Below, in pieces: positions 48,090 through 59,184 of a DNA stretch of 64,000 nucleotides. Under the pieces are notes generated by a model that saw only the letters and a program-made list of their open reading frames with translations, was not told the DNA's origin and did not search any database. Source of the DNA: Pyruvatibacter sp. HU-CL02332 (GTDB lineage Bacteria; Pseudomonadota; Alphaproteobacteria; CGMCC-115125); contig NZ_BAABWK010000001.1 in the NCBI RefSeq assembly GCF_040362765.1, forward strand, positions 372,001-436,000, given 5' to 3'. Each line of letters begins with the position of its first letter. Position 1 is the stretch's first letter. A program made the translations under genes and the position numbers.

Positions 48090-48390
48090 ATCAGTGTCTT
48101 CCGGTTGAACCTGAGACTCACAGTTGAGACTCACATCATGTGTGCATGCAGGGGCAAGAAGGCAAATGACACTTCTTTCGCGGCACCACGCCGCAACCCC
48201 CTGTAAGCCATTGATTTTAAATAAAAAATCAGGGCAAATCACAGGTTGACGCGGGAGAGGGCTCCCGCTAATTTCCGCGCCAATTTGCGCATGCTTGCCG
48301 CTTTTACAAGCCCCCACGCGCAAAACCCTGTTATCACTCTCGCGCATACCCTTTGAGGTGTGCGCCAAATGTCCCCAAGGGAGCCTTCAA
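48090..48390. other. Divergent promoter region between yqeY-like gene and carA
   Basis: About 300 nt with no gene. It contains the carA promoter at 48246-48274 and a 110-nt carA leader, including the AAGGGAG ribosome-binding site. I see no recognisable riboswitch. Confidence 0.6.
48246..48274 (+). promoter_or_regulatory. carA: Predicted carA promoter with a palindrome in its spacer
   Basis: TTGACG (48246-48251), a 17-nt spacer and TAATTT (48269-48274). Most of the spacer is the inverted repeat GCGGGAG-AGGG-CTCCCGC (48251-48268), well placed for a repressor that would block the promoter, or for a structure-dependent regulator. Confidence 0.65.
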
Positions 48391-49644
48391 ATGGCCGAGC
48401 CCAATTCTGACGCCCGCCCGCCCGTATCCGGGATGGGGGGAGTCGGATCTGGCTCCACACCATCCGGCACCTTGGCTTGGGAAGCTGAAGACAAACCCAC
48501 CACAGCCCGCCTCGTGCTTGCAGACGGCACCGTCTTTGAAGGCTATGGCGTGGGTGCCACGGGTGCTGCTGCGGGCGAGGTCTGCTTCAACACCGCCATC
48601 ACCGGATATCAGGAAGTGCTGACGGACCCGTCCTATGCGGGCCAGATCATCACCTTCACCTTCCCCCACATTGGCAATGTCGGCACCAATGACGAGGACA
48701 TTGAAACCTCCAACCTTGAGGCCAAGGCTGGCGTCATGGGCTGCATCCTCAAGGCGGATATCACAGACCCGTCCAATTACCGCTCGTCGCAGCATCTGGA
48801 CGCATGGCTCAAGACCCAGGGCATCATCGGTATTTCGGGCCTTGATACCCGCGCGCTCACAAACCTCATCCGCGAAAACGGCATGCCCAACGGGGTCATC
48901 GCCTACGCAGAAGACGGCAAGTTCGACATTGATGCGCTGACGGCACAGGCCAAGGCCTTCCCCGGCCTTGAAGGCATGGAGCTGGCGAAGGACGTCACCA
49001 CAGCTGAACCTTACCAGTGGGATGAAACCAGCTGGAGCTGGGGCGACGGCTATGGCCGCCTTGCCAAAGCCAAATACAAGGTCGTGGCGCTGGACTTCGG
49101 TGCCAAGCGCAACATTTTGCGGCTATTGGCAGATCAGGGCTGCGCCGTCACGGTCATGCCCTCCACATCCACAGCAGAAGACGTGCTGGCGCAAAACCCG
49201 GACGGCATCTTCCTGGCCAACGGCCCCGGCGACCCCGCTGCCACCGGCGAATACGCCCTGCCGGAAATCAAGAAGCTGGTAGAGAGCGGCAAGCCCATCT
49301 TCGGCATCTGCCTTGGCCACCAGTTGCTCGGCCGCGCGCTGGGCGCCACCACCAAAAAAATGCATCAGGGCCACCACGGCGCCAACCATCCGGTGAAGGA
49401 TTTCACGACCTCCAAGGTCGAGATCACCTCCATGAACCATGGCTTTGCAGTGGAAGCCGGCTCCCTGCCCGACGGCGTGACCGAAACACACCGGTCGCTG
49501 TTCGACAGCTCCAATGCCGGCCTTGAAGCCGACGGCGGCCGGATCTTCTCCGTGCAGCACCACCCCGAAGCCTCACCGGGCCCGCAGGACAGCCACTACC
49601 TCTTCGCACGCTTCGTTGAGCGTATGGCGGAGGCAAAAGGCTAG
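48391..49644 (+). CDS. carA: Carbamoyl-phosphate synthase small (glutaminase) subunit
   Basis: Hydrolyses glutamine and passes ammonia to CarB for arginine and pyrimidine synthesis. The 417-residue protein starts at ATG 48391. Its class I glutaminase domain has nucleophile C307 in FGICLGHQLLG and the His-Glu pair in QHHPEASPGP. The N-terminal 35 residues before TTARLVLADG are a Gly/Ser/Pro-rich extension absent from E. coli CarA. carB follows 345 nt later, with a small gene on the opposite strand in between. Confidence 0.96.
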   Translation: MAEPNSDARPPVSGMGGVGSGSTPSGTLAWEAEDKPTTARLVLADGTVFEGYGVGATGAAAGEVCFNTAITGYQEVLTDPSYAGQIITFTFPHIGNVGTNDEDIETSNLEAKAGVMGCILKADITDPSNYRSSQHLDAWLKTQGIIGISGLDTRALTNLIRENGMPNGVIAYAEDGKFDIDALTAQAKAFPGLEGMELAKDVTTAEPYQWDETSWSWGDGYGRLAKAKYKVVALDFGAKRNILRLLADQGCAVTVMPSTSTAEDVLAQNPDGIFLANGPGDPAATGEYALPEIKKLVESGKPIFGICLGHQLLGRALGATTKKMHQGHHGANHPVKDFTTSKVEITSMNHGFAVEAGSLPDGVTETHRSLFDSSNAGLEADGGRIFSVQHHPEASPGPQDSHYLFARFVERMAEAKG

Positions 49645-49664
49645 TGACGTCCGCTGCCCACATA

Positions 49665-49955
49665 TCACGCAAGGGCCTGCGCCGTATCGAGCAGGGTCTG
49701 ACGGATCGATCCGGGATCGTCGCGGACCTGCGCACCGGAGAGCGCGAGGACACGCCAGCCGGTGTCGATCAGCTCATCCGTACGCGGATCGTCGGGCGCC
49801 GTATCCAGAAGGATGGCGAGGCGCAGGGGCGCGCTCGCAAAGTCGGCCTTCGGGCAGCCCGCAACGGCACCTTCCGCAAATCCGTGCGGACGAAGCCGGT
49901 AGTACAAAAACATGTCGGCCAGCATTCGCCGCGCCAAGGCGTGATCGTTGGTCAT
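49665..49955 (-). CDS. Small DUF559/Vsr-like protein, degenerate
   Basis: A 96-residue frame antisense to the carA-carB direction. RRMLADMFLYYRLRPHGFAEG, KADFASAPLRLAILLDTAPDD and DTGWRVLALSGAQVRDDPGSI align by eye with the DUF559 restriction-endonuclease-like fold (ADFACPEARLVVELDG, GYRVLRFWNxEV). The catalytic D/E-x-K residues do not look intact, so it may be inactive. It could still be a chance frame, but the residue pattern is protein-like. Function unknown. Confidence 0.55.
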   Translation of the reverse strand: MTNDHALARRMLADMFLYYRLRPHGFAEGAVAGCPKADFASAPLRLAILLDTAPDDPRTDELIDTGWRVLALSGAQVRDDPGSIRQTLLDTAQALA

Positions 49956-49988
49956 GAATCAAACCTAGTTCGCAAAGCCCGTTAAACC

Positions 49989-53243
<3,255 letters not shown>

Positions 53244-53264
53244 ACCTCAGAGAATGTGGTTCGT

Positions 53265-53279
53265 CTGACATAATGTCAG
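53265..53279. repeat. 15-bp palindrome downstream of carB
   Basis: CTGACAT-A-ATGTCAG, a perfect inverted repeat 22 nt after the carB stop. It could be a regulator site upstream of greA or a small hairpin. Confidence 0.4.
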
Positions 53280-53353
53280 GAAACCAAAGGGTTTTTGCTG
53301 TCCGCACGGAATATATTGACGCGGCGCAAAAATTATTCTGAAGTACGTGCCCT

Positions 53354-53385
53354 CGCCGGGGCCAAGCCCCGGCGTCCTTATTTTT
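53354..53385 (+). terminator. Intrinsic terminator of carB
   Basis: CGCCGGGG, 5-nt loop, CCCCGGCG, then TCCTTATTTTT. Stem of 8 GC-rich pairs with a U-rich tail in the 349-nt carB-greA gap. The rest of that gap (to 53592) shows only the palindrome at 53265 and no gene. Confidence 0.82.
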
Positions 53386-53592
53386 CGGCCTCAGGGACCT
53401 CCCGGTCAGGCGCGCGCACCGGTTACAGCGCAGCGCGGGACAGGGTCCCAAAGGTCTTATTCGCCAGTTGATGCGAAGCGTTGCATGTCTCCAAGGGATA
53501 CGGAGGCTGGCGCTGACCTTGACGCAAATGCCCCGGAATTCGCCGGTGCGCATCGGCGGCGGGGTCATATTCTTTTGTGAGTGGAATACGTG

Positions 53593-54066
53593 ATGGAAAA
53601 GATACCCATGACCAGCGAAGGACACGCGGCCATGGAGACGGAACTCAAGCAGCTCAAATCCGTTGAGCGCCCGCGCATCATCGCGGCGATTTCCGAAGCC
53701 CGTAAACACGGCGATCTCTCTGAAAATGCAGAATATCACGCCGCCAAAGAGCAGCAGGGCCTCAACGAAGCCCGCGTTGCCGAACTGGAAGACGCCCTTG
53801 CCCGCGCTGACGTGATCGACGTCACCAAGCTCTCCGGCAAGAACGTGACCTTTGGGGCCTTCGTCGAGATTGTTGACGAAGATACCGACGACGAAGTGAC
53901 CTATCAGATTGTCGGCGACAACGAAGCCAGCGTGAAGGACGGCAAGATTTCGATCTCCTCCCCCATCGCCCGCGCGCTCATCGGCAAGACAGCAGGCGAC
54001 AGCGTCGAGGTGGCAACACCCGGCGGTGGCAAGAGCTACGAAATTCTGAAAGTCCGCTTCAAGTAG
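53593..54066 (+). CDS. greA: Transcription elongation factor GreA
   Basis: Rescues backtracked RNA polymerase by stimulating transcript cleavage. The 157-residue protein from ATG 53593 begins [18 protein letters not shown], the standard GreA N terminus. The coiled-coil tip acidic pair is in [20 protein letters not shown] (D and E of GDLSENAEY), and the C-terminal FKBP-like domain ends with [20 protein letters not shown] at 53581 would add four residues; the ATG fits the family. Confidence 0.96.
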   Translation: MEKIPMTSEGHAAMETELKQLKSVERPRIIAAISEARKHGDLSENAEYHAAKEQQGLNEARVAELEDALARADVIDVTKLSGKNVTFGAFVEIVDEDTDDEVTYQIVGDNEASVKDGKISISSPIARALIGKTAGDSVEVATPGGGKSYEILKVRFK

Positions 54067-54069
54067 CAG

Positions 54070-54561
54070 CTAAGCCTCAATCGGCTCCATCAGATCTACC
54101 GGCACGCCCGGGTCATATTTTGACCGGCGGATGGTGAGTGACGTGCGCACATGGGCCACGTTGGGCGCCGGCGTGAGACTTTCCGTCAGGAAATTCTGGA
54201 AGCTGGCCAGATCCGGCGCGACGCATTTGAGGATGAAGTCGATCTCGCCATTGAGCATGTGGCATTCACGGACCAGCGGCCACGCGTTGACCCGCTCTTC
54301 AAAGGCGCGCAGGTCTGCTTCCGCCTGGCTGTGCAGCCCCACCATGGCGAACACCGTGACGTCAAAACCCAGATCCCGCTCAGACAGCTGGGCGTGATAG
54401 CCCTCAATCAGACCTGCTTCTTCCAGTGCGCGGACACGGCGCAGACAGGGCGGTGCCGAGATACCGACCCGGTTGGACAGCTCCACATTTGTCATGCGGC
54501 CGTCCGCCTGAAGCTCAGCCAGTATCTTTCGGTCAATGGCGTCGAGTTTTACCCGCTGCAT
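54070..54561 (-). CDS. Lrp/AsnC-family transcriptional regulator
   Basis: A 163-residue regulator. The N-terminal helix-turn-helix is LDAIDRKILAELQADGRMTN with LSNRVGISAPPCLRRVRALE; the C-terminal RAM ligand domain covers about 65-145 (VTVFAMVGLHSQAEADLRAFEE, ECHMLNGEIDFILKCVA). Probably senses an amino acid. It is convergent with greA, 3 nt apart, and divergent from the ELM1-like gene about 110 nt away. Targets unknown. Confidence 0.92.
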   Translation of the reverse strand: MQRVKLDAIDRKILAELQADGRMTNVELSNRVGISAPPCLRRVRALEEAGLIEGYHAQLSERDLGFDVTVFAMVGLHSQAEADLRAFEERVNAWPLVRECHMLNGEIDFILKCVAPDLASFQNFLTESLTPAPNVAHVRTSLTIRRSKYDPGVPVDLMEPIEA

Positions 54562-54672
54562 GAAAGCGTGCGTCCCTGCTAGAAGAGTGGTGGTCGCGAC
54601 TCGTAAGAGCCAGCGAACTCATAGCGCAGCCCTCGGGACCCGCGCAATAAAATTGCGCATACACGAACGATT

Positions 54673-55752
54673 ATGTCTCAAGACCCTACGGAATCAGGCG
54701 GCTCAACCGCACCGGCCTCACAATCGGACCCGGCCACTTTGGCCGATAGACCGGTCGCATGGGCAATCAGCGGTGGCGCGCGGGGCATGGAGAACCAATG
54801 CCTGGCGCTGGCAGAGGCCGCAGGCTTTGCGCCGGTCCCCCTGCGGGTTGCCGCCAAGGCACCGTGGCGCTGGCTTCCGGAGAAAGCGTGGTCCCTGTGG
54901 GGCAAGGTGCCGTCACGACTCTCAGCTGAAAACCGACAGATGCTGGATGGCCCCTGGCCTGACCTTGTCGTCGCCTGTGGTCGTCAGTCTGTGCCTCTTG
55001 CCATCCACATCAAGCGGGTCTCGCAGGGACGGACATTTGTCGTCCAGTGTCAGGACCCCCGTGTGACACCGGCCCTGTTCGATCTCGTCGTGCCGCCGGA
55101 CCACGACAATGTCGCCCCGGCGCAAAACGTCCTGTCGATCATCGGCTCCCCCAATCTCGCCCTACCCTGGCGACTGGCCGAGGCATCGGACAAATGGGCA
55201 TCAAAGTTCGACGCCCTCGGGCGCCCGCTGGTTGCTGTTGCCATCGGCGGGTCCAGCAGTGCCTACCGCCTGAATCGCAGCACGATCGACGAGCTGTTCC
55301 GGTGCCTTGAGAAGATGCAAACCGAGTCCGGCGCACGCCTCGCCATTACCACGTCCCGGCGGACAGGCACCGACAACGAAGCGCTCATTCAAGCGCACGC
55401 CAAACGTCTGGGTGCGTGGGTATGGGACGGGTCCGGCGACAGCCCCATTTTGGGTCTGTATGCGTGCGCCGACGCCATCGTCGTGACCGAGGACAGCGTG
55501 AACATGGCGGCCGAAGCCGCCGCCAGTGGCAAGCCGCTTTATGTGGCCGAACTCGACGGAGGCTCCGAGAAGTTCGACCATTTCCATGACGTGCTGAAGG
55601 CCCGTGGCATCGCCCGCTCGCTGACCCATGCTCCCCTCGACGCGTGGAGCTACCCCCCGCTGACCGAAACACTTCGCGCCGCGCAGGAAGTCCGTCAGCG
55701 TATGAGCGACAGGGGCTTCGCGCTTCCTGCAGCACCTGGCACCGGGCAATAG
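54673..55752 (+). CDS. ELM1/DUF1022-family protein
   Basis: A 359-residue protein of the mitochondrial-fission-ELM1-like family, named after a plant protein but common in alphaproteobacteria. VAWAISGGARGMENQCLALAEA, the VVACGRQSVPLAIHIKR, QCQDPRVTPALFDLVVPPDHD, AIGGSSSAYRL and VTEDSVNMAAEAAASGKPLYV segments fit a glycosyltransferase-like (GT-B) fold. Bacterial function is not known. The first 25 residues are low-complexity. It precedes a non-coding region with DnaA boxes. Confidence 0.86.
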   Translation: MSQDPTESGGSTAPASQSDPATLADRPVAWAISGGARGMENQCLALAEAAGFAPVPLRVAAKAPWRWLPEKAWSLWGKVPSRLSAENRQMLDGPWPDLVVACGRQSVPLAIHIKRVSQGRTFVVQCQDPRVTPALFDLVVPPDHDNVAPAQNVLSIIGSPNLALPWRLAEASDKWASKFDALGRPLVAVAIGGSSSAYRLNRSTIDELFRCLEKMQTESGARLAITTSRRTGTDNEALIQAHAKRLGAWVWDGSGDSPILGLYACADAIVVTEDSVNMAAEAAASGKPLYVAELDGGSEKFDHFHDVLKARGIARSLTHAPLDAWSYPPLTETLRAAQEVRQRMSDRGFALPAAPGTGQ

Positions 55753-55776
55753 GCTCAATTCATTGCCAGCGCTGGC

Positions 55777-56049
55777 GATTCAGTAGGCGGATCAATATCA
55801 TCCGCTAACTGACTCTCCGGACTCTGATATTTCGACTTATCCACAGGTCAGTACACAGAAGAAGCCTCATGCCGGCAGTCCCGGCCGCAGGGCACGATTC
55901 ACCGCCACAATCCCAAGGCGTAAGCGACTCTAAAGACTCGCAGTTTTGAGTTATCCACACCCCGGCCAATTGTCATCCCCAGCGATTCAAATGGGTCAGC
56001 AACGCCCTGCAAGACGACCCGTGGATTCCGTGTTCGTCAGCCATCCACA
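55777..56049. other. Origin-like DnaA-box and GANTC cluster
   Basis: Non-coding DNA with two perfect DnaA boxes TTATCCACA (55837-55845 and 55951-55959, same orientation) and a third related CCATCCACA (56041-56049). GANTC methylation sites lie at 55777, 55811, 55820, 55896, 55926, 55935, 55984 and 56024, about eight times the random rate. An AT-rich block follows at 56161-56190. It may be a replication origin, a DnaA-titrating site or a DnaA/CcrM-controlled regulatory region. The entire 55753-56296 gap has no gene. Confidence 0.6.
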
Positions 56050-56167
56050 GGGCCCCGCGGCAACGCATCGTCGGGCGCGCCGGATAGGTGATCTAAGGGT
56101 CCTTGGCAGGCCGCACGAAACTGCATGGCAGGTGCGACCAGATGCCCCCGAACGGCCTCTTGTATTT

Positions 56168-56186
56168 AATTAGAAGAATTCTAATT
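56168..56186. promoter_or_regulatory. Irr/ICE-like box upstream of the peroxiredoxin gene
   Basis: AATTAGAA-GAA-TTCTAATT, a perfect inverted repeat in an AT-rich island 110 nt upstream of the peroxiredoxin start. The core TTAGAA-N3-TTCTAA equals the iron-control element bound by Irr in alphaproteobacteria, as far as I recall that consensus. Iron- or peroxide-linked control of the gene is inferred. Confidence 0.5.
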
Positions 56187-56296
56187 TGCATCTCACAGAA
56201 GATGCGGGATTCGCCTGCATGGCCCGGCCGCCCTCCCCGGCTGCGGCACCTTCTGTGGTTTTTGATCTCCAAGTTGCTTTTAAGGAGCCACGCATA

Positions 56297-56899
56297 ATGA
56301 CTGTCCTCGTAGGCAAAACCGCCCCGGATTTCACAGCTGCCGCCGTCATGGAAGACGGCTTCATCAAGGAAGATTTCCACCTGATGGAGCACCTCAAGGG
56401 CTCCTACGGCGTGGTGTTCTTCTGGCCGCTGGATTTCACATTTGTCTGCCCCAGCGAAATCCTCGCCTACTCCAACCGCGTCGAGAAGCTGTCGGCCATG
56501 AACACCAAGGTCGTCGGCATCTCCATCGACAGCCAGTTCACCCACTACGCCTGGCGCAACACAGCCCCCAAGGACGGTGGCCTGGGACCGGTCAAATTCC
56601 CGATGGTTGCGGACGTCTCCAAGCAGATCACCCGTGAATACGGCATCCTGCATCAGGATGAAGTAGCCCTGCGCGGGACCTTCGTGATCGATCGGGACGG
56701 CATCGTCCGCCACCAGCTTGTGAATGACCTGCCGCTGGGCCGCAATGCGGACGAGACCGTTCGTATGGTGGAAGCACTGCAGTTCCATGAAGAAGTGGGC
56801 GAAGTCTGCCCTGCTGGCTGGCAGAAGGGCGATGAAGGCATGAAAGACACCGCTGCGGGCGTTGCTGACTACCTTGGCAAGCACGCAGAGGCCCTCTAA
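56297..56899 (+). CDS. Typical 2-Cys peroxiredoxin (AhpC/Prx1 type)
   Basis: Thiol peroxidase of 200 residues from ATG 56297 with a TAAGGAG ribosome-binding site. The peroxidatic cysteine is C51 in DFTFVCPSEI and the resolving cysteine C171 in GEVCPAGW, the arrangement of Prx1/AhpC enzymes. The next gene is trxB, so electrons probably come from the thioredoxin system; no ahpF is seen. An Irr-like box lies upstream. Confidence 0.94.
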   Translation: MTVLVGKTAPDFTAAAVMEDGFIKEDFHLMEHLKGSYGVVFFWPLDFTFVCPSEILAYSNRVEKLSAMNTKVVGISIDSQFTHYAWRNTAPKDGGLGPVKFPMVADVSKQITREYGILHQDEVALRGTFVIDRDGIVRHQLVNDLPLGRNADETVRMVEALQFHEEVGEVCPAGWQKGDEGMKDTAAGVADYLGKHAEAL

Positions 56900-56910
56900 G
56901 CCCTAAAAAG

Positions 56911-57003
56911 CCCTCAATATGGGTCTTGTCATATCCGCGTGATCTACCGCGTCTCTATGGGATGAGGTAATTGATCTTGGAGCGACAAGACCCATGTTGA
57001 GGG
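56911..57003 (+). repeat. 20-bp inverted repeat between peroxiredoxin gene and trxB
   Basis: CCCTCAATATGGGTCTTGTC (56911-56930) pairs with GACAAGACCCATGTTGAGGG (56984-57003), loop 53 nt. The one non-Watson-Crick position is a U-G pair in plus-strand RNA and an A-C mismatch in the opposite RNA, so the structure is favoured in the direction of the two genes. It lies 11 nt after the first stop and 104 nt before trxB. Confidence 0.75.
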
Positions 57004-57107
57004 CACTCATTCGGCTATTATGTCGGCAACCGGGGATTCGCCCCGACCCATCCAAAGACGCCGACACCGTACGCACACCACGACTAAGATGGCGAAAGGC
57101 CCAGAAA

Positions 57108-58088
57108 ATGGCCACCGAACAGACAAAACACGCAAAAGTTCTCATCATTGGTGCCGGCCCCGCAGGCTACACAGCCGCGATCTATGCCGCGCGCGCCATG
57201 CTTGAGCCGGTCATGGTCCGCGGCCTTCAGCCCGGCGGCCAGCTGACAATCACCACCGAAGTGGAAAACTATCCAGGCTTCGCAGATGTGATCCAGGGCC
57301 CCTGGCTGATGGAGCAGATGGAAGCTCAGGCCAAGCATGTGGGCACGGAGATGATCGACGACACGATCATGTCGGTTGACCTCAAGGCCCGACCCTTCCG
57401 CGCGGTTGGCGACGGCGGCGTCGTCTACACCGCTGATTCAGTCATCATCGCAACCGGTGCCCAGGCTCAGTGGCTTGGCCTGCCTTCGGAAGACAAGTTC
57501 CAGGGCTTTGGTGTGTCTGCCTGCGCAACCTGCGACGGGTTCTTCTATCGCGGCAAGAAGGTGGTCGTGGTTGGCGGTGGCAACACCGCTGTGGAAGAAG
57601 CCCTGTTCCTTACCAACTTTGCTGAGCACGTAACGCTGGTGCATCGCCGCGATGAACTGCGCGCCGAACGCATCCTTCAGGAGCGTCTCTTCAAGCATGA
57701 GAAAATCTCCGTCGAGTGGAGCCACGAGGTGGATGAAATTCTCGGCAAGGGTGAGATCCAGGGCGTGACACACATTCGCCTCAAGGACACCAAGTCCGGT
57801 GAGACCAAGGAAGTGGAAGCCGACGGCATCTTCATTGCCATCGGGCACAAGCCATCGACGGAAATTTTCCGCGATCAGGTGGAGATGAAAGACTCCGGCT
57901 ACATCATCACCAAGCCGGATTCGACAGCGACAAACATTCCCGGCGTGTATGCGGCAGGGGATGTGACGGACGAAACCTATCGGCAGGCCGTAACAGCTGC
58001 CGGCATGGGCTGCATGGCCGCCCTTGAGGCTGAAAAGTTCATCGCTGAAAACGAAGCAAATGACACCAAGGCAGCGGCAGCAGAGTAA
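57108..58088 (+). CDS. trxB: Thioredoxin-disulphide reductase
   Basis: NADPH- and FAD-dependent reductase of 326 residues from ATG 57108 (MATEQTKHAKVLIIGAGPAGYTA). The FAD-binding GAGPAGYTAAIYAAR is at 15-29, the redox pair C139-C142 in SACATCDGFFY, the NADPH-binding VVGGGNTAVEEAL follows, and the second FAD segment is GVYAAGDVTDETYRQAVTAAG. It lies 208 nt after the peroxiredoxin gene. A 14-bp hairpin follows its stop. Confidence 0.97.
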   Translation: MATEQTKHAKVLIIGAGPAGYTAAIYAARAMLEPVMVRGLQPGGQLTITTEVENYPGFADVIQGPWLMEQMEAQAKHVGTEMIDDTIMSVDLKARPFRAVGDGGVVYTADSVIIATGAQAQWLGLPSEDKFQGFGVSACATCDGFFYRGKKVVVVGGGNTAVEEALFLTNFAEHVTLVHRRDELRAERILQERLFKHEKISVEWSHEVDEILGKGEIQGVTHIRLKDTKSGETKEVEADGIFIAIGHKPSTEIFRDQVEMKDSGYIITKPDSTATNIPGVYAAGDVTDETYRQAVTAAGMGCMAALEAEKFIAENEANDTKAAAAE

Positions 58089-58120
58089 GCAGCTCTCAAA
58101 CCGCACCTAAAACGTCACAA

Positions 58121-58170
58121 AACCCCATTGTTGCCCGTCTGGTTCGCGTCGGTGCAACAATGGGGTTCTT
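58121..58170 (+). terminator. Hairpin terminator after trxB
   Basis: AACCCCATTGTTGC (58121-58134) and GCAACAATGGGGTT (58154-58167) form a perfect 14-bp stem with a 19-nt loop, followed by CTT and only a short U-tail. Termination or 3'-end protection of the trxB message is likely. Confidence 0.65.
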
Positions 58171-58212
58171 CGTGGCCAACTGCCTCGACAACAAAAACGA
58201 CAGGGGGAAGAC

Positions 58213-59184
58213 ATGGGCAAGACAGGTCTCAGGATTTTCTTCGGCCTTTGGGCGCTGGCAATGCTACTGGGCGCAGCCTATCTCTTCCGCACACCGCTGA
58301 TGCTGCAACTGGTGAGCCTTGAAGGCGAGCCACCGCTGCTGGACAGGGCGGATGTCGTGCTCGGCGACAAGGAGCTGTGGGCGGACGACTTTTACACTGT
58401 TGAGGAAGTGGGCCCGGGCACGTTCGTTATTGCCGAGCCGCTTTATCATCAAGACGTCCACTCCTATCTGCTGGTCGGCAGCGAGCGTGCTCTGCTCATT
58501 GATACGGGGTCGCCTGCAGGCAAGATTGCTCCGGTGGTTGCCTCGCTCACAGACAAGCCCGTGAGCGTCATCTCCAGCCACCTCCACTATGACCATGTCG
58601 GCAACCACGACGCCTTTGACACGATCCTGATGCCGGACCTGCCGCATCTGCGCGCACGTGTGCCAGATGGTGTGTTCACCCCTACCAGCAACGAGCATCT
58701 GGGATTTGTTGAAGGGTATGACGTGCCAAGCTGGCCGGTTGCGGGCTGGTGGGCACCGAACACCGAATTGGATCTGGGCGACCGCCAGGTAACCCTGCTC
58801 TCGATCCCCGGCCACACGCCGGAGTCCATTGCGGTGTGGGACAAGCGGGCTGATCAGTTCTTCATGGGTGACTATTCAGGCGATGGCGCGATCTATGCCT
58901 TCATGCCCAATTCCAGCCTCAGGACCTATCTGGCCACCACACGGCAGCTGGTCGCAGACCTGCCGGAGACCATCAACATTTATGCGGCCCATGGGGATGC
59001 CAAATCCGGTGTGCCTGTGACAGGCCTCCAGTCCCTGCGCGATCTGGAAACAGCACTGGCTGCCTTTGAAGATGGCACCGCCGAGGGAACAGGGTTCTGG
59101 CCCCGGGCCTTTACCGTCAACGACACCACCAGCATCCTGACGGACCTGCCCGGCCCTCTATCCGCCTCCCGCGACCTACCCTAG
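58213..59184 (+). CDS. Metallo-beta-lactamase-fold hydrolase, membrane-anchored
   Basis: A 323-residue protein with an N-terminal hydrophobic segment (residues about 7-25) that is a signal anchor. The dinuclear metal motif is SHLHYDHVGNH (HxHxDH), with further ligands in SIPGHTPES, FFMGDYSGDG and YAAHGD. The catalytic domain would be periplasmic. Substrate unknown. GGGGGA precedes the ATG. Its 3' end overlaps the convergent HAD gene by 9 nt. Confidence 0.86.
   Translation: MGKTGLRIFFGLWALAMLLGAAYLFRTPLMLQLVSLEGEPPLLDRADVVLGDKELWADDFYTVEEVGPGTFVIAEPLYHQDVHSYLLVGSERALLIDTGSPAGKIAPVVASLTDKPVSVISSHLHYDHVGNHDAFDTILMPDLPHLRARVPDGVFTPTSNEHLGFVEGYDVPSWPVAGWWAPNTELDLGDRQVTLLSIPGHTPESIAVWDKRADQFFMGDYSGDGAIYAFMPNSSLRTYLATTRQLVADLPETINIYAAHGDAKSGVPVTGLQSLRDLETALAAFEDGTAEGTGFWPRAFTVNDTTSILTDLPGPLSASRDLP

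Noticed and set aside
48295-48390. Upstream extension of carA by 32 codons
   Set aside because: It covers the predicted leader and has no homology; ATG 48391 has an AAGGGAG site.
48281-48390. Riboswitch or leader peptide in the carA leader
   Set aside because: I found no known riboswitch core and no short frame rich in Arg codons with a ribosome-binding site.
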